This document shows positions 10,690-20,943 of a stretch of 64,000 nt of DNA, one piece after another. The stretch is from Agrypnia vestita. Lineage: Eukaryota > Arthropoda > Insecta > Trichoptera > Phryganeidae. Each line of letters starts with the position of its first letter. The stretch's first letter is position 1. The position numbers were made by a program, and so were the translations under genes. A model generated the notes under the pieces. The model was not told the DNA's origin. It searched no databases and saw only the letters and a list, made by a program, of their open reading frames with translations. The stretch is from NCBI GenBank assembly GCA_016648135.1, contig JADDOH010023665.1, forward strand, positions 310,001-374,000. The letters run 5' to 3'.

Positions 10690-12580
10690 TGGCACCGTTT
10701 GAAAAAACTTAATACGATAATACAGAAACTACATTATCAAAATAACTTACATGGTTCGACGCGATAAGTCCATACTTTCCAGAGGATAGAATTACAACCA
10801 GATCTTGTTTTATTTATTTATTGTTGCAATGCGATACGGATAGACGGATGTAAGGAAACAATATTACAATAATACGTATATACTTTGAAACGTGAGATAG
10901 GTACATTAAGTCTTGTTTAAAGATGAAATTTAAATCAAATTTCAAGCAAGCAATATTCCTTGAACACGATATAAGACCAATAGGTACTCAAATTGCGTTT
11001 AGGATCCCAAAACTTTGCAGCATTCTAAATTTGAATATCTGACGCATTTTGATAAATGATCATTCTTGAAGCACGAAGAGTTATACATAATAAATACTTT
11101 ACTTTTGCTTTTAAAAAGTTTATATTCTTCCAAAGGAAATATCTTACTTTTAAAACTTTTATGTGCTTTCAAAGAGCCGTGCCATCGAATCGAAGTATAC
11201 TTACACAATCATTATTCTCTGATATTATATAGAATATTTATAAAATAACGAATTATAATTAACGAATTGTCTTCAAGATGAGAAGGTTTAAAAATTGAAC
11301 AAATAAAAATATTATTTTCCACACCTAAAAATAATATTTTAAGTAACATCCCTTGTATGGATTTAAAGTAATGAGGGTTGAAACATAAAACGGGACATTC
11401 GAATTTAATAGGTACCCCAATAACCCTTCAACATACAATATATACACAAATGAAAATGTTTATGCGTAACCCTTGTTAGGGGGTTAAATTGTGCGTATAA
11501 ATTAATCTGATATAATAAAATAATGAAGCTGATTTTCAGAATATACCTTATCCAATTAATTATATGTATGGGTATAAAGTATCACCTGTTATCGTTTAAG
11601 GGCTTACACCACGTTGGGAATGTAAAATTTAGGTAGAAATTCGATGGTTTTTGATGTGTAACATATTTCCTCTCGCTTTCCCGCAATCTGTGGCAGTGAT
11701 TTCGTGAAAAGAAACGGAAATGTGTAACAGGAAATAAGACGCGCGCAATTTCATTTAACCAATGAGCGCGCGCGGGGCACACGTGATGGACAAAAAATCA
11801 TCGTTTATAAACAAATCAATGTCCAGCGAGTGCCATCACAGCGAAGACGCACACTTCCAGCCGATGCTTCAGATTTTGTATATATGTTGCAGGGCTGGTG
11901 TCAAGCGCGAGGATATTGTTACTTTGATATATTTTGGCTTATATCTTCGAAACTATCCAAGAATACTTAATTTTTTTTACATTAATGTAAACAATAATTA
12001 CCCTTAATGATTTACATTCTCAAATTTTATGTAATTTATGTGATTATTTTTAAATATTTATTCAAAGTTTTAATACAATATGTATGACGTCACACTACCG
12101 ATGAAAACAAATTTAAAAAAATATATCTATGACCAAACACATTTCTAAACAAAATGCGTATGCATGTATGTAGATATACGTTACCTACCTAGTGCGGCAA
12201 AATTCAATAATAAATAAATGCACATACATTTTCTCTACTTGTATTTACTAATTAATAAATATATAGGTAAAAGCTTTTTAAAATTTTGTTTAAATTCTTT
12301 GCTTGCATTTAAACAAATGCTAAATTGATATTTTTAATTGTGAGATGTCAAATGTTACACATCATATACACGTTGATTAATTATTTTTATTTTCTTAACT
12401 AGCACTTATTATTAAGGTGCCTATTAAACTATCATTTTATTGGAATTTTTTTGCAAAAAAACGTAAAATAGCACCGTTATGTCAGAGGAGCTCATCCGCC
12501 GTGACTGACATGCAAATTACCCCGGTGCACGATGGTTCGAGACAGAAAAGAAGATTTCTCATGCCTTGAACCATCAATAT
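10690..12580. other. Long AT-rich stretch without recognised features
   Basis: I see no coding similarity, terminal repeats or tails. GCGCGCGC-rich motifs occur around 11745-11780, inside a short 81-codon frame (11762-12007) with no known motif. The rest is low-complexity AT-rich DNA. Confidence 0.3.
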
Positions 12581-12584
12581 TAAT

Positions 12585-12770
12585 GAAAATAATCATCACA
12601 ATTCTCATTCCCTTGTTTCGAGAAGACGCTACTATCTTCCCCTGTCTCGCCCTGTTTCAGTAATTGAAGACCAATAAAAACCCAATCTGTCTTCATAACT
12701 TTGTTGATGTTTATCCCAACATAGTCGGGGCGACCCACTGCCCGCCTTCCAGCGACCAAGATGTGTTCAA
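12585..12770 (-). mobile_element. LINE 3' end, same family as 25130-25622
   Basis: Reversed, 12770-12720 reads GRRAVGRP, equivalent to the GRRPLGRP block at the end of the LINE at 25284-25622. Further along, the GGGCGAGACAGGGGAAGATAG segment corresponds to that copy's CGCAAGACAGGGGAATATGG. It is only the last part of the LINE plus its 3' region, with decay. Confidence 0.5.
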
Positions 12771-12787
12771 AATAATTATGATAAAAA

Positions 12788-13112
12788 CTAACCCATAAAA
12801 ACTAAGTTTTTATTATACTTCCTTTCTCATTGAATCAGGTTTCATGCCTATACACGCGTCGGGCTAATTACTCATTTGTATTGATTCCAATTTGAATAAA
12901 CCATTAAAATTTCGAAAAATCCCAAATTATACTATATTTATTAATTTTTTTTTAAACGAAAATTTATCAGATCATTTTTATTGTCGCCACGAGTCTGTCT
13001 GCAAAGTTTCAGCTCGATTGGAACACGGGAAAAGGGTTAAAAATCGATCCAAAGTTTTTTAGACCGACAAGCAAGCAAGCAGACGCTACGAGTTAAAAGA
13101 AAGGGAGTAAAA
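12788..13112 (+). repeat. Family A repeat, copy 2
   Basis: It runs from CTAACCCATAAAAACTAAG through ACTTCCTTTCTCATTGAATC, TTTCAGCTCGATTGGAACA and AAATCGATCCAAAGTTTTTT to GAAAGGGAGTAAAAAG. It is a short subtype without the extra blocks of copies 1 and 6, closest to the copy at 25850-26160. Confidence 0.65.
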
Positions 13113-13309
13113 AGGGGACAATACATGTGACGTCATTTACATAAAAATTTCACCTCAAGCGCACTTTATACAAAATCTGTGCAGTCCTACACTAGTAATA
13201 TTAACAAGAATAAATGCGAACTTATGGAAATTATGTTTCAAAATGATGCATTTTAGAAAGAGATACAGCCAGCATTACATTAACTTCTAAATTGTTGAAT
13301 TATATTCAA

Positions 13310-14490
13310 GTGTTTTATTTCCTTCCCACCGCCGCAATTCCGTGACAATCGGCCGTATTCCGAGAAAATCGAAATTTGGGATCCTAAGATTGCTATCCTA
13401 ACACTAACTAGACGAGAATAAAAATAAAAAGTAAGCGAGACGTATGTATGCGTCGGTGTTCGTCGTACTTGCAATCCCGATCCCGCGAGATCTCGAGGCA
13501 TTTCACGAGATCAATCCCGAATCGAAAAATCGGACGATATTATCGGAATTGATCAGCATTTTTAATGTTTTGTATGTTTAATTAAATATGTCTATAAAAC
13601 TTTTAGTAAGTACTTAAAACGTATGTTCATGTCACATTCAAATAATGAAAATAGCTTTGAATAATAGTTGCTGTATTTTATCAACCTAACACAGTAATAA
13701 AAACTACTACTTTTTACTCTACTGTATTGACTGATTGATGATTGGAAAAATGCCTAGAAAAACATTAATGCAATGATTAATAATGAACATTTTATTAAAA
13801 TTGCTGATATAAAAATGAAAGGCATTGTCGTTAATTGATATTCAGCTCTATAAACAAAATAAACACAAAAGTATTCGTATCCCGATCCGTAGGGATCCCG
13901 CGGGATTGGAAATTTTAATCTCGAGGGATCCCGAAAGGGCAATCCCGACTCGGGATTGCATTCCCTAGTCGTACTTAAATAAGGAGATTTGTATATTTTC
14001 ACATATCTCCCTCAAAGTAAAAACCTTTATTTGCAGTGTCCGATGTCTGCAATGCCTTTAGAAAAGGTACTGATTTCTCCGTGCCTTCTTATCCAGGCGG
14101 TCTGGTCTGACAGAGCTTCAAAATGATTACCGAAGTACCTATCGTAACTACACAATTCTCATGTTTCGACTATAAGTACTAACGCTGTAGAAAAAAGATT
14201 ATGTCATATATTAATTTCTTCTCATACAGCGTCCTAATGTAAAATTATGGCAAAATTGTCATTGTCATGTTGGACTCGTATTTATTTAGACGTTTGACGA
14301 ATAACCGTCAAGGGCGTCATGTCCTCCTTTGTCCCCCTCTTTCTCAAGTAGAAACTGAAAGAAACAAACACCCACGCACACCTTCGTTTCGTTTATTTAT
14401 TTTTTATTCTCGTATATTAAGCGTTGGGATAACAATCCTAAAATCCTAACTTTGCTACTTTCAGAATACGGCCGAACATACGTATGACAA
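13310..14490. repeat. Inverted pair of an unidentified repeat flanking a hAT insertion
   Basis: 13340-13460 reversed (AGACGAGAATAAAAATAAAA, GGATAGCAATCTTAGGATCC, GGAATACGGCCG) resembles 14370-14480 (TTTTTTATTCTCGTATATTA, GGGATAACAATCCTAAAATC, AGAATACGGCCG). A third related block lies around 21950-22150. The hAT miniature at 13470-13967 sits inside it. Superfamily unknown. Confidence 0.45.
13470..13967. mobile_element. hAT miniature with perfect 8-bp target duplication
   Basis: Direct GTCGTACT at 13462-13469 and 13968-13975 proves the boundaries and fits hAT integration. The right terminus, reversed, is TAGGGAATGCAATCCCGA. The left terminus reads TGCAATCCCGATCCCGCGAG, so seven bases of the left TIR have been lost. 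Both ends carry repeated GGGATCCCG/CGGGATTG subterminal motifs, probable transposase-binding repeats. No transposase is present. A related copy with an intact terminus is at 51115-51611 in the opposite orientation. Confidence 0.85.
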
Positions 14491-15223
14491 TAGAAGTCAG
14501 ATCTGAAAGTCTAAAGTGAAGATAAAAAAATTTCGAGGATAATTAAATAAAATAAATAAATGTTAGGACCACCGCAACAGCTGAGAATTAATTGAATTAG
14601 AGCTTACTGCTTTCAACCGTATTATAATTCAATTATTTAAACATTTAGAAAAGGTCCGGTGTCGGTTAATCTGAACACGTTTGCGCGTTCATACGGAAAT
14701 GCGTTTATCATTAATTCATTTAAATAATAATCAAGTTGCCCTTCGCAGGACTCCAAGGAAAATTATATACATATTTACAAACGAACGTTCATTTTTATAA
14801 ACAGTCATCCAAGCCATAAGGGACCACCATCGAGCCGCAGTGACTCGGCATAATAAACACACTATTAACTTTCATACAAGACCCGGCAATGTTTATTTTG
14901 TTCAAGTCATCGTTATGTCTCGCAGCGCACAAATTGCATACGAAGAGACCATCAACGGTTCCGTCAGAAACGAATAAATTTAAGGCACAGCCGCATACAT
15001 TTCAAAGCATTAATATCCATTGAACTCACAAGAATGAGCTTAAAAAGTAACAGATTATGAATTTCAAAATGTAATGAATGGCCACGGTCTAGAGACTAAA
15101 CAAGCAGTAAAATTTTAATGATTTTATTAATTTTTACGAAGTCTCTTCCTACGATATCACTGAACAAAGATAATGTTAGCATTTAACATACCATGGAAGC
15201 GAAAGTTAAAGGCTCATCATGAA
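14491..15223. other. Probably single-copy DNA, no recognised feature
   Basis: This stretch lacks TIRs, tails, microsatellites or similarity to other parts of the window, and has a mixed composition. It is one of the better candidates for unique host intergenic sequence. No open frame worth calling. Confidence 0.3.
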
Positions 15224-15233
15224 ATAAAATTTG

Positions 15234-15505
15234 TATAAAAAATATTGATTGTATTATTTGTATAATCTACTTATATTATTTGATTAATTACACCTACATG
15301 TTTCAGAAATACCTTTCCATCGTCAGGGTGTTGTATATATGTCAAAATATCAAAATCAATAATGTCTTTTGTTTTTCTAAATTATTTGAAAAATTTATCT
15401 GTAAATATTATTACTGAAGTTCTTGATTACTCGCAATTATTTGAAAATTTTTTAGAATTAAATTAAAAAATGTCAGTCTACAATGTAGCTGAATCAATTG
15501 AAAAA
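15234..15505 (-). mobile_element. Minimal Penelope-like insertion, 10-bp target duplication
   Basis: ATAAAATTTG occurs at 15224-15233 and 15506-15515. The 272-bp insert carries one hammerhead arm (15291-15331, minus strand) and ends with the TGTAGCTGAATCAATTGAAA block that also ends the copies at 29551-31532 and 52027-52545. No coding part remains. It is therefore an extremely shortened Penelope copy that is still a discrete insertion. Confidence 0.75.
15291..15331 (-). ncRNA. Hammerhead ribozyme-like motif
   Basis: On the minus strand: ACACC, CTGACGA, TGGAAAGGTATTTCT, GAAAC, ATGTA, GGTGT. The core CTGANGA/GAAAC is intact, stem I ACACC/GGTGT is perfect, stem II GGAAA/TTTCT has one mismatch, and stem III is the self-complementary ACATGT followed by a GTA site. 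This matches the short-stem-III type I hammerheads described for Penelope terminal repeats. Confidence 0.75.
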
Positions 15506-15576
15506 ATAAAATTTGAATACCCAAAATTCTACCATTAGTAGGTGATCTTTTTGAAAAGAAAATAAAGAGTCAACAT

Positions 15577-15660
15577 TTATATGTGGGGGTATAAAAGCAA
15601 AGGCAGCAACATCCAAAATATTAAAAAAAATGTTTTGAATGCAGTCACCGAGTATAATCA
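15577..15660 (+). repeat. Family B miniature, one end
   Basis: ATGTGGGGGTATAAAAGCAA, GGCAGCAACATCCAAAA and ATGTTTTGAATGCAGTCACC match the left end of the family B elements at 19345-19760 and 26255-26404. The partner end is missing; the adjacent Penelope insertion begins at 15713. Confidence 0.5.
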
Positions 15661-15796
15661 CCGTACACAATCGAACATTTCCGAAACAGACGTTTTAGAA
15701 TGTTTCTAAATAACTGTTCGAAGAATATTTTTTCTTCTTCTGTATGAAGGCTTGAACTTTGTGGTGACATTATTATTAAAATAAAACACAAATAAC

Positions 15797-16255
15797 TTGT
15801 CAAAAATAATAACTAAAAATATTCCTAACTCAATTCAGCCGGCCTTTTATACGAGTAACAAATTAAAAAAATCCATACTAAATAACAAGGATAGTGATAA
15901 TCCTATCATGAAATCAGGAGTTTATAGACTTAATTGTAACGATTGCGATAATTTTTATATTGGCAAAACAAAAAGAAATTTTGAAACTAGGGTTAAAGAA
16001 CATATCAAAGCATTAACTAGCAATATTGATTCTGATTTCGCAAAACATCTAATAGAATTTGACCATACATTTGATATTAACACAGGCTTAAAATTTTTAC
16101 ATTTCAACTATAAGATACCTCAAATAAATAATTTAGAAATACTCGAAATTAGGAAAAATGTTAATATTAAGTCTAATATAATAAATACACAGACGAAATT
16201 TTTGCATAATCCTATTTTGAATATTTTTCCACTTAACATTCCAAATGACCCATAA
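15797..16255 (+). pseudogene. Penelope GIY-YIG endonuclease C-terminal fragment
   Basis: The frame has no ATG at its start and is the downstream end of a Penelope polyprotein. It contains SGVYRLNCNDCDNFYIGKTK (about residues 40-59) followed by RNFETRVKEH. These are the GIY-like and YIG strands, the CxxC pair and the catalytic Arg region of Penelope endonucleases. The tail HLIEFDHTF, then NPILNIFPLN, is the usual Penelope C-terminus. In an intact element this domain nicks target DNA for reverse transcription. It stays open to its stop at 16253, but without the reverse transcriptase. Confidence 0.8.
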
Positions 16256-16356
16256 TAATCAACACCTCGAACCCCCCCCTCCCCTCACCAACCCCCTCAA
16301 CCGCTCCTTCACCGTAACATATTTGCTTGTTTCAACTTTTAAGATTAGTACACAAT

Positions 16357-16397
16357 AATCCTGATGAAGAGAACATTGTTCTCGAAACATGTAGATT
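16357..16397 (+). ncRNA. Hammerhead ribozyme-like motif, best-preserved copy
   Basis: AATC (stem I, 16357-16360), CTGATGA (16361-16367), A, GAGAAC-ATT-GTTCTC (stem II, perfect 6 bp), GAAAC (16384-16388), ATGTA (stem III ACATGT plus site), GATT (stem I 3' strand). Every core element of a type I hammerhead is canonical. It lies about 100 bases after the stop of the Penelope endonuclease remnant, in the terminal repeat. Confidence 0.8.
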
Positions 16398-16468
16398 TTT
16401 TAATCTAATATAGTGGTGAAAACAAAGTTATTTGTGTTTTATTTTAATAGTTTCTAAATACTAGATAG

Positions 16469-16688
16469 CAGGGGCGTGCAGTGGGAACATCGCAGCATGA
16501 CTTTTACGTAACCAATTATTTGGAAAAAAATCGGAATACAACATATATTTTCTAATATTGTTATCATAGCATTCATATTTTGATATATCATAAAAATCTG
16601 TAGCATAAATATTTGACTTCTATTTTTTTTCCACAATATACGTTTACAATGTCACGTCTTGCTTCAATGTTCCCACTGCATGCGCCTG
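16469..16688. mobile_element. hAT miniature, CAGGGGCGTGCAGTG ends
   Basis: The left end CAGGGGCGTGCAGTGGGAAC is matched in reverse by the right end GTTCCCACTGCATGCGCCTG. It is flanked by CTAGATAG (16461-16468) and CTTGATAG (16689-16696), an 8-bp duplication with one mismatch, as hAT elements make. It is 220 bp and non-coding. A sibling is at 62307-62523. Confidence 0.75.
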
Positions 16689-16696
16689 CTTGATAG

Positions 16697-17409
16697 ACAG
16701 GTACTAGTTACTAGTTAGATGTATATATTTGTACAAAAACTGCTGTTTTGATCCGCGCCTTTTCCATCTAGACTGCAGTGCAAGAAAATACGTATAAGGA
16801 TGAAGGAAGTAGTAACGACAGCTATAAAAGTGAATACTTGCGACGTATCGCACTGAGCGATTCGCATACATTATACGCCCGGCGGTATTGCTAAAAGAAT
16901 GTAAACAAAAAATGATTTATTTATCCATTGCGTCTTAGATCGCGCACGGGGGAGTTTCCCTGAAACGAGACCGATATAATTGTTGCTGCACGTGCGAAGG
17001 AAGTTACGACACGGACTGACGCGGAATGCTAATTCAGTTCCCAGAAGCAGCGAGGCCGGGCCGGCCGACTGCAAAGGATCGAACCGCGAATGGCTCTGAT
17101 CAGGGGCGTGCACTCCACTATAATAGGATTAACTTGTCGGTCTCCTGGAATTGGACCCGAACCACCAACCATTACACCAACAAACTACTCATATGTCATA
17201 CTAAGACTATTAAACAGGTTCAGTGACAACCTGTTGGCATTCTGTATGTTAAAATGTGTATATAAGCTAAACGCAATTTTTTTTAAAAATCTTTTTTTAT
17301 ATTTTATCTATATTTTTAAAAGTTTTGTTACTATATTTCTGTAAATTTTTTAAATTTGTTTGACGAACTAATAATATTACACAGTTATATACCCTTTATT
17401 TTTTTTTGT
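16697..17409. other. No gene; possible lone transposon terminus at 17101
   Basis: CAGGGGCGTGCACTCCAC at 17101-17118 resembles a hAT terminus (compare 16469), but no matching partner was found nearby. The segment 16740-17110 is GC-richer; I see nothing coding in it. 17270-17409 is low-complexity AT. Confidence 0.3.
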
Positions 17410-17526
17410 GAAAAATGAATTATTTTTTCAATTGATTCAGCAACATTGTAGATTGAAATTTTTAAATATTAATTGTATTATTTGTATGTATCTACTTATA
17501 TTTTATTAATTACACCTACATGTCGG

Positions 17527-17760
17527 AATAATCATGGTTTTTATAAATTTGCAAATTATTTATTAGAAAATGATCACAGTTTTAATAAAAATTCAGGACT
17601 TTCTATTATACACATAAATAATTTTCGTCTGAAATTTAATAATTTAGAATCATTAGAAACTGGTAAAGCATGTAATAGTAAACAAAATATTATTAATAAT
17701 CAATTAAATTTAACTACTAGCCCAATTCTAAAATTTTTTCCAATAATTCGTCATAATCGT
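17527..17760 (+). pseudogene. Penelope endonuclease extreme C-terminus
   Basis: NNHGFYKFANYLLENDHSFN, GLSIIHINNF, LKFNNLESLE and NQLNLTTSPILKFFPII align with the corresponding part of the copies at 31069-31267 and 52225-52500 (NNHGFSEF, LLENDHGF, LTTSPIL). The GIY-YIG core is not included. The start is abrupt, fused to the terminal repeat. Confidence 0.7.
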
Positions 17761-18243
17761 AGAATAACGAAGCATGTGATTTTTCTCAAGTTTGCAAGAG
17801 AGCAGTTTGAAGTTTTATTTAGACACTTTATGTCATAGCTCGATAACTACAAAATATTTTCCTTTAAAACTTGGGTTAGTTATTTATACTTGATACCTTT
17901 CAAACCTCAAATATAGTCAGCGCAGTACATCGACATTTTTACGCATGCTGCATTGTTCTACGATCGCAAATCAGAACCGTCGTTATACCGACTCCGTATA
18001 AGTACAGTTAAATTAATGAGAAAAAAATACACTTTTTATATACCATTAAATGGCTTCTTTTTTTCACTTTTAACGATCCAAAAAAGTCAATACGGAATTT
18101 TTTGCACATCCGTCATTGTTCTATGATCATGACGAATTGCGAGTAGTCAAAAACTTTAGCAATATTTAAAAATAATTTTCCAATAATTTAGAAAAGCAAA
18201 AAACAAAATACATTATTCATTTCGATATTTTGACATTTATAAA

Positions 18244-18285
18244 ACACCTTACGATGAAAAGGTTTTTCCGAAACATGTAGGTGTA
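18244..18285 (+). ncRNA. Decayed hammerhead-like motif
   Basis: ACACC, TTACGA in place of CTGACGA, TGAAAAGGTTTTTCC, GAAAC, ATGTA, GGTGT. Stem I and the GAAAC/GTA side are kept, but the CTGANGA box is broken, so it should be inactive. Confidence 0.6.
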
Positions 18286-18340
18286 ATTAATAAAATATAA
18301 GTAAATACATAAAAACTATACAATCAATATTTAAAAAATA

Positions 18341-19344
18341 TTTAATAAAAATTGGACTTAACGCATTTTTGAAATCGGTGGGTATATTTCAGTGACTGAA
18401 AAATGTATAATAATAATTAAAAAAATACTTCTTATCAGTGAAATCCTATATTGTTGGTTTTGATATTTATTACAGGTCACTTTTAATTAGTTAATAATAA
18501 ATTGTTATTTGAATATACAATATGTATATGGGTGTGTATATATGTATGTATATGTATATGTGTATATATGTATATATATATGTGTATAAATTCATAAGAT
18601 GTATGCATTAAACATAAAGTTTGTAATGTACATATTATGTAATAAATAAAAATTGAATTGAATTAAATAAAAATTGAATTAGAGCACGTTGAACAATTTT
18701 TGACAGAACACGCCACCAATTTGAATAATTTAACCACTAAAAAGGCGAATTTTCATCTAAAAACGAGCTGGCATGTGGCATGTACGGAGCGTCATAAATG
18801 ACTAAACGGTCGACTAGAAAGATGGTTGGTCCTGTCTCCACTCGAGCTTCTTGTCAGCAGCTGAATTTCGTCTCTATGTTATTCTCTATCTCTTTGGTTA
18901 TACGTAATAAGCGTGTACATAAACGCAAAAAATATATCAAAGCTCGCATGTCAACTAGAATCATCTAGACGAAAAATCACAAATAAAGCTAAGCATGTGT
19001 TTCGCATAATTTTTGATAAAATCTTCCCTGAATACTTTTTAAAAATTTATTTAATATTACATGCAGTTTATTAATTTTTTTCTATTCTATTAAAACTATA
19101 AATACATACATAAATTTTATCGCTGTACCTCTCCAAAAGGAGACTAACACATGACAATTTATGTACTTGTATTTCCCGCGCCGCGCAGTGTTCCGAATAC
19201 ACGTCTTCGCTTGAACAGACGTGTTACATAAGAGCGCAAATGTGTATTTGAAACGGATTTAATTGTATGACTTCCAATAGAATGTAATTATCTTATAATA
19301 TACAAAAATTGTATGCCTTCACATAATAACTTGATCTCAAATAT
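18341..19344. other. AT-rich stretch with a TATG/TATA microsatellite
   Basis: 18512-18600 is an interrupted (TATG)n/(TATA)n array, followed by AATAAATAAAAATTGAATTG twice in tandem (about 18640-18680), possibly the 3' end of a retroposon. No coding feature is seen from 18680 to 19344. Confidence 0.4.
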
Positions 19345-19760
19345 TATATGTAGGGTATAAAAGCAAAGGCAGTAATACCGGCGAGCTTACATGCAAATAT
19401 GTACGAATGTGGATGAGTCGAGAGTTGTATGTCAGGACAGAAGAGTGTGGCGCTCTATCCTCTCTACATACCCCCATTGGGAAACGGCGTGATGGTAAGT
19501 AAGTAAGTAAGTAAGAAGTAATATCCAAAATCTTAAAAAAATGTTTTGAATGATGTCAACGAGGATTACTTATTTAAAATTAATTTATTTAAAATTCTAG
19601 ATTTTATGTATCTATCCCTTCCAAAAGCATGTTTTCTCTAAATTTATAGTCTATATTTCCCATAAAATCTCAAATTCAGTACATTATTATTTAGTATATA
19701 CCTCGATGGCTTTAATTTTTTTTTGGATATTGCTGCCTTTTCTTTTATACCCCGCATATG
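19345..19760. mobile_element. Family B miniature, interrupted by a LINE tail
   Basis: The left end is TATATGTAGGGTATAAAAGC, then AAAGGCAGTAATATCCAAAA once the insert is removed. The right end reversed is CATATGCGGGGTATAAAAGA, then AAAGGCAGCAATATCCAAAA. The TIR is about 35-40 bp. The LINE fragment at 19377-19516 sits inside the left TIR. The superfamily is not clear from the ends. Confidence 0.65.
19377..19516 (+). mobile_element. 5'-truncated LINE insertion with (GTAA)n tail and 6-bp target duplication
   Basis: AGTAAT at 19371-19376 and 19517-19522 flanks the insert. The sequence matches the last 140 bases of the LINE at 55645-56110: GGCGAGCTTACATGC, GTGGATGAGTCGAGAGTTGT, CAGGACAGAAGAGTGTGGCG, AAACGGCGTGATG, then (GTAA)5. 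It encodes only the last few residues of the polyprotein. Confidence 0.75.
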
Positions 19761-20149
19761 ATAATATTTTTCAAGAGCGGAAATTGACTCACACATGTAT
19801 ACTATAGCAAAAAAAAATGTTCTGAAAGAGTGTATTTCTTTCAGATAAATACAGCTTTTAGTGATATTACACCGCATAGTATTTTATAGAATTGATATTA
19901 GCAGCATAACCTAAATACATGCCTTATGCACGCCACTGTTTTGGACCGATACAACTCAAACAAAGCACGCAATTTGGAAAAGGCGAAACGGAAGCCCTAA
20001 GAACTCTGAACTGTATACCGGAATGCCAATCTGTTCAATAGAATTTTGGCAGCCACACCGCATAGTTAACACCTACTAGATTTTGTATACAATTGAATCC
20101 AAGGAAATTTGACGATAACGACTTCAACAGAAAAATTACGTTATATTTA
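19761..20149. other. No recognisable gene
   Basis: AT-rich. ATGCACGCCACTG at about 19927-19939 resembles a reversed hAT end, but no partner was confirmed. Confidence 0.3.
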
Positions 20150-20262
20150 ATTCATCACCATCTTCAGTCCCTTGTCCCAGTAGAGCCGGGGGTCCAAAGA
20201 CTCGACAAGGTGTTTCCATGTTCCCCTGTCTTCATTGCTTCTGCACGATTCAACCATATTGA
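20150..20262 (-). mobile_element. LINE 3' end, same family as 25130-25622
   Basis: The minus strand reads EAMKTGEHGNTLSSLW, equivalent to the QRKTGEYGSALSTLWSP tail of the LINE at 25130-25622, and ends in a GATGGTGATGAATT run. Only the final 30 or so codons and the tail are present. Confidence 0.55.
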
Positions 20263-20278
20263 TATTATATTAAATTAA

Positions 20279-20372
20279 GGCCCCAGACCACTGCGCGCGC
20301 GTTATGAGGTGTGTTTTTCGAAATTATTTTCAAGCAAACGATACATGGATTTTTATTTATTTATTACTCATA

Positions 20373-20414
<42 letters not shown>

Positions 20415-20939
20415 CATATTGAAGACTGCATACAAATTTTTGTACTCAAATCTAAAGTATAGTTTTCAGTGTACGCTGCTTCCAAGAGGACACTCTGACG
20501 AATTTGCCGCTGGGTGGTTGACAGCTATTAACCCATAGTATACAACCGAAAAATGAAATAAAAATATTTTTAGAAACTAGACATAAAGGTTTACAGCATC
20601 GCGTAAAAATTTATAAAAAAATCCCTAAGTGGTGACATAGAGACTGGATTTTCAAATAGTTTACAACTTGGCGCATACAAATCGCATGTGTAGTTTTCCT
20701 GATGTGCTGGCAACCAGGTTGAAAAATGTACTTTTGAGAAAAACGCATTCAAAGTCTTGCTGAAGGAGAATTCAACATACAAATAAAATAAAAATTAAAC
20801 CGCTGTATCTCGGTCTATTTTACAAATTTCTTTAAAATATTTGGTGAGATTCTTTTAAATATTTTTAACAAATGCATCTTTCAGAAAATGAAAAAAAAAA
20901 TGACAAAAAATATTTTTTCACAGTCAGTGGTCTGGGGCC
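20279..20939. mobile_element. TTAA-flanked element, ends GGCCCCAGACCACTG
   Basis: TTAA at 20275-20278 and 20940-20943. The left end GGCCCCAGACCACTG is exactly complemented by the right end CAGTGGTCTGGGGCC. A TTAA duplication is made by piggyBac and Kolobok. piggyBac ends usually start with CC, so a Kolobok-like origin is inferred. It contains an (AT)n microsatellite (about 20376-20414) and no coding similarity that I recognise, so it would be non-autonomous at 661 bp. Confidence 0.75.
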
Positions 20940-20943
20940 TTAA

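Larger units (their letters stand above)
15713..16450 (+). mobile_element. Penelope-like insertion (second lineage), 10-bp target duplication
   Basis: TTTCTAAATA occurs at 15703-15712 and 16451-16460. Inside, TATTAAAATAAAACACAAAT (15774 on) and its reverse complement (ending 16449) form inverted ends around an endonuclease remnant. A hammerhead motif follows the coding part. A C-rich tract (CCCCCCCTCCCCTC) lies at about 16270-16290. The left part is truncated, so the reverse transcriptase is missing. Confidence 0.75.
17410..18340 (+). mobile_element. Penelope-like element, rearranged
   Basis: The left part has TTTTTCAATTGATTCAGCAA and continues through the terminal block to ACACCTACATGT, where the sequence jumps straight into coding sequence (about 17527-17760). 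The right part, 18150-18330, repeats in inverted orientation the arm seen at 15240-15440, including a decayed hammerhead. So one element has an inverted arm on each side of a C-terminal fragment. No target duplication was identified. Confidence 0.65.

Noticed and set aside
17101..19939. One large hAT element between CAGGGGCGTGCACT and the reversed GTGGCGTGCAT end
   Set aside because: The two ends differ beyond the first dozen bases and the interval contains several unrelated insertions; no 8-bp duplication was found.
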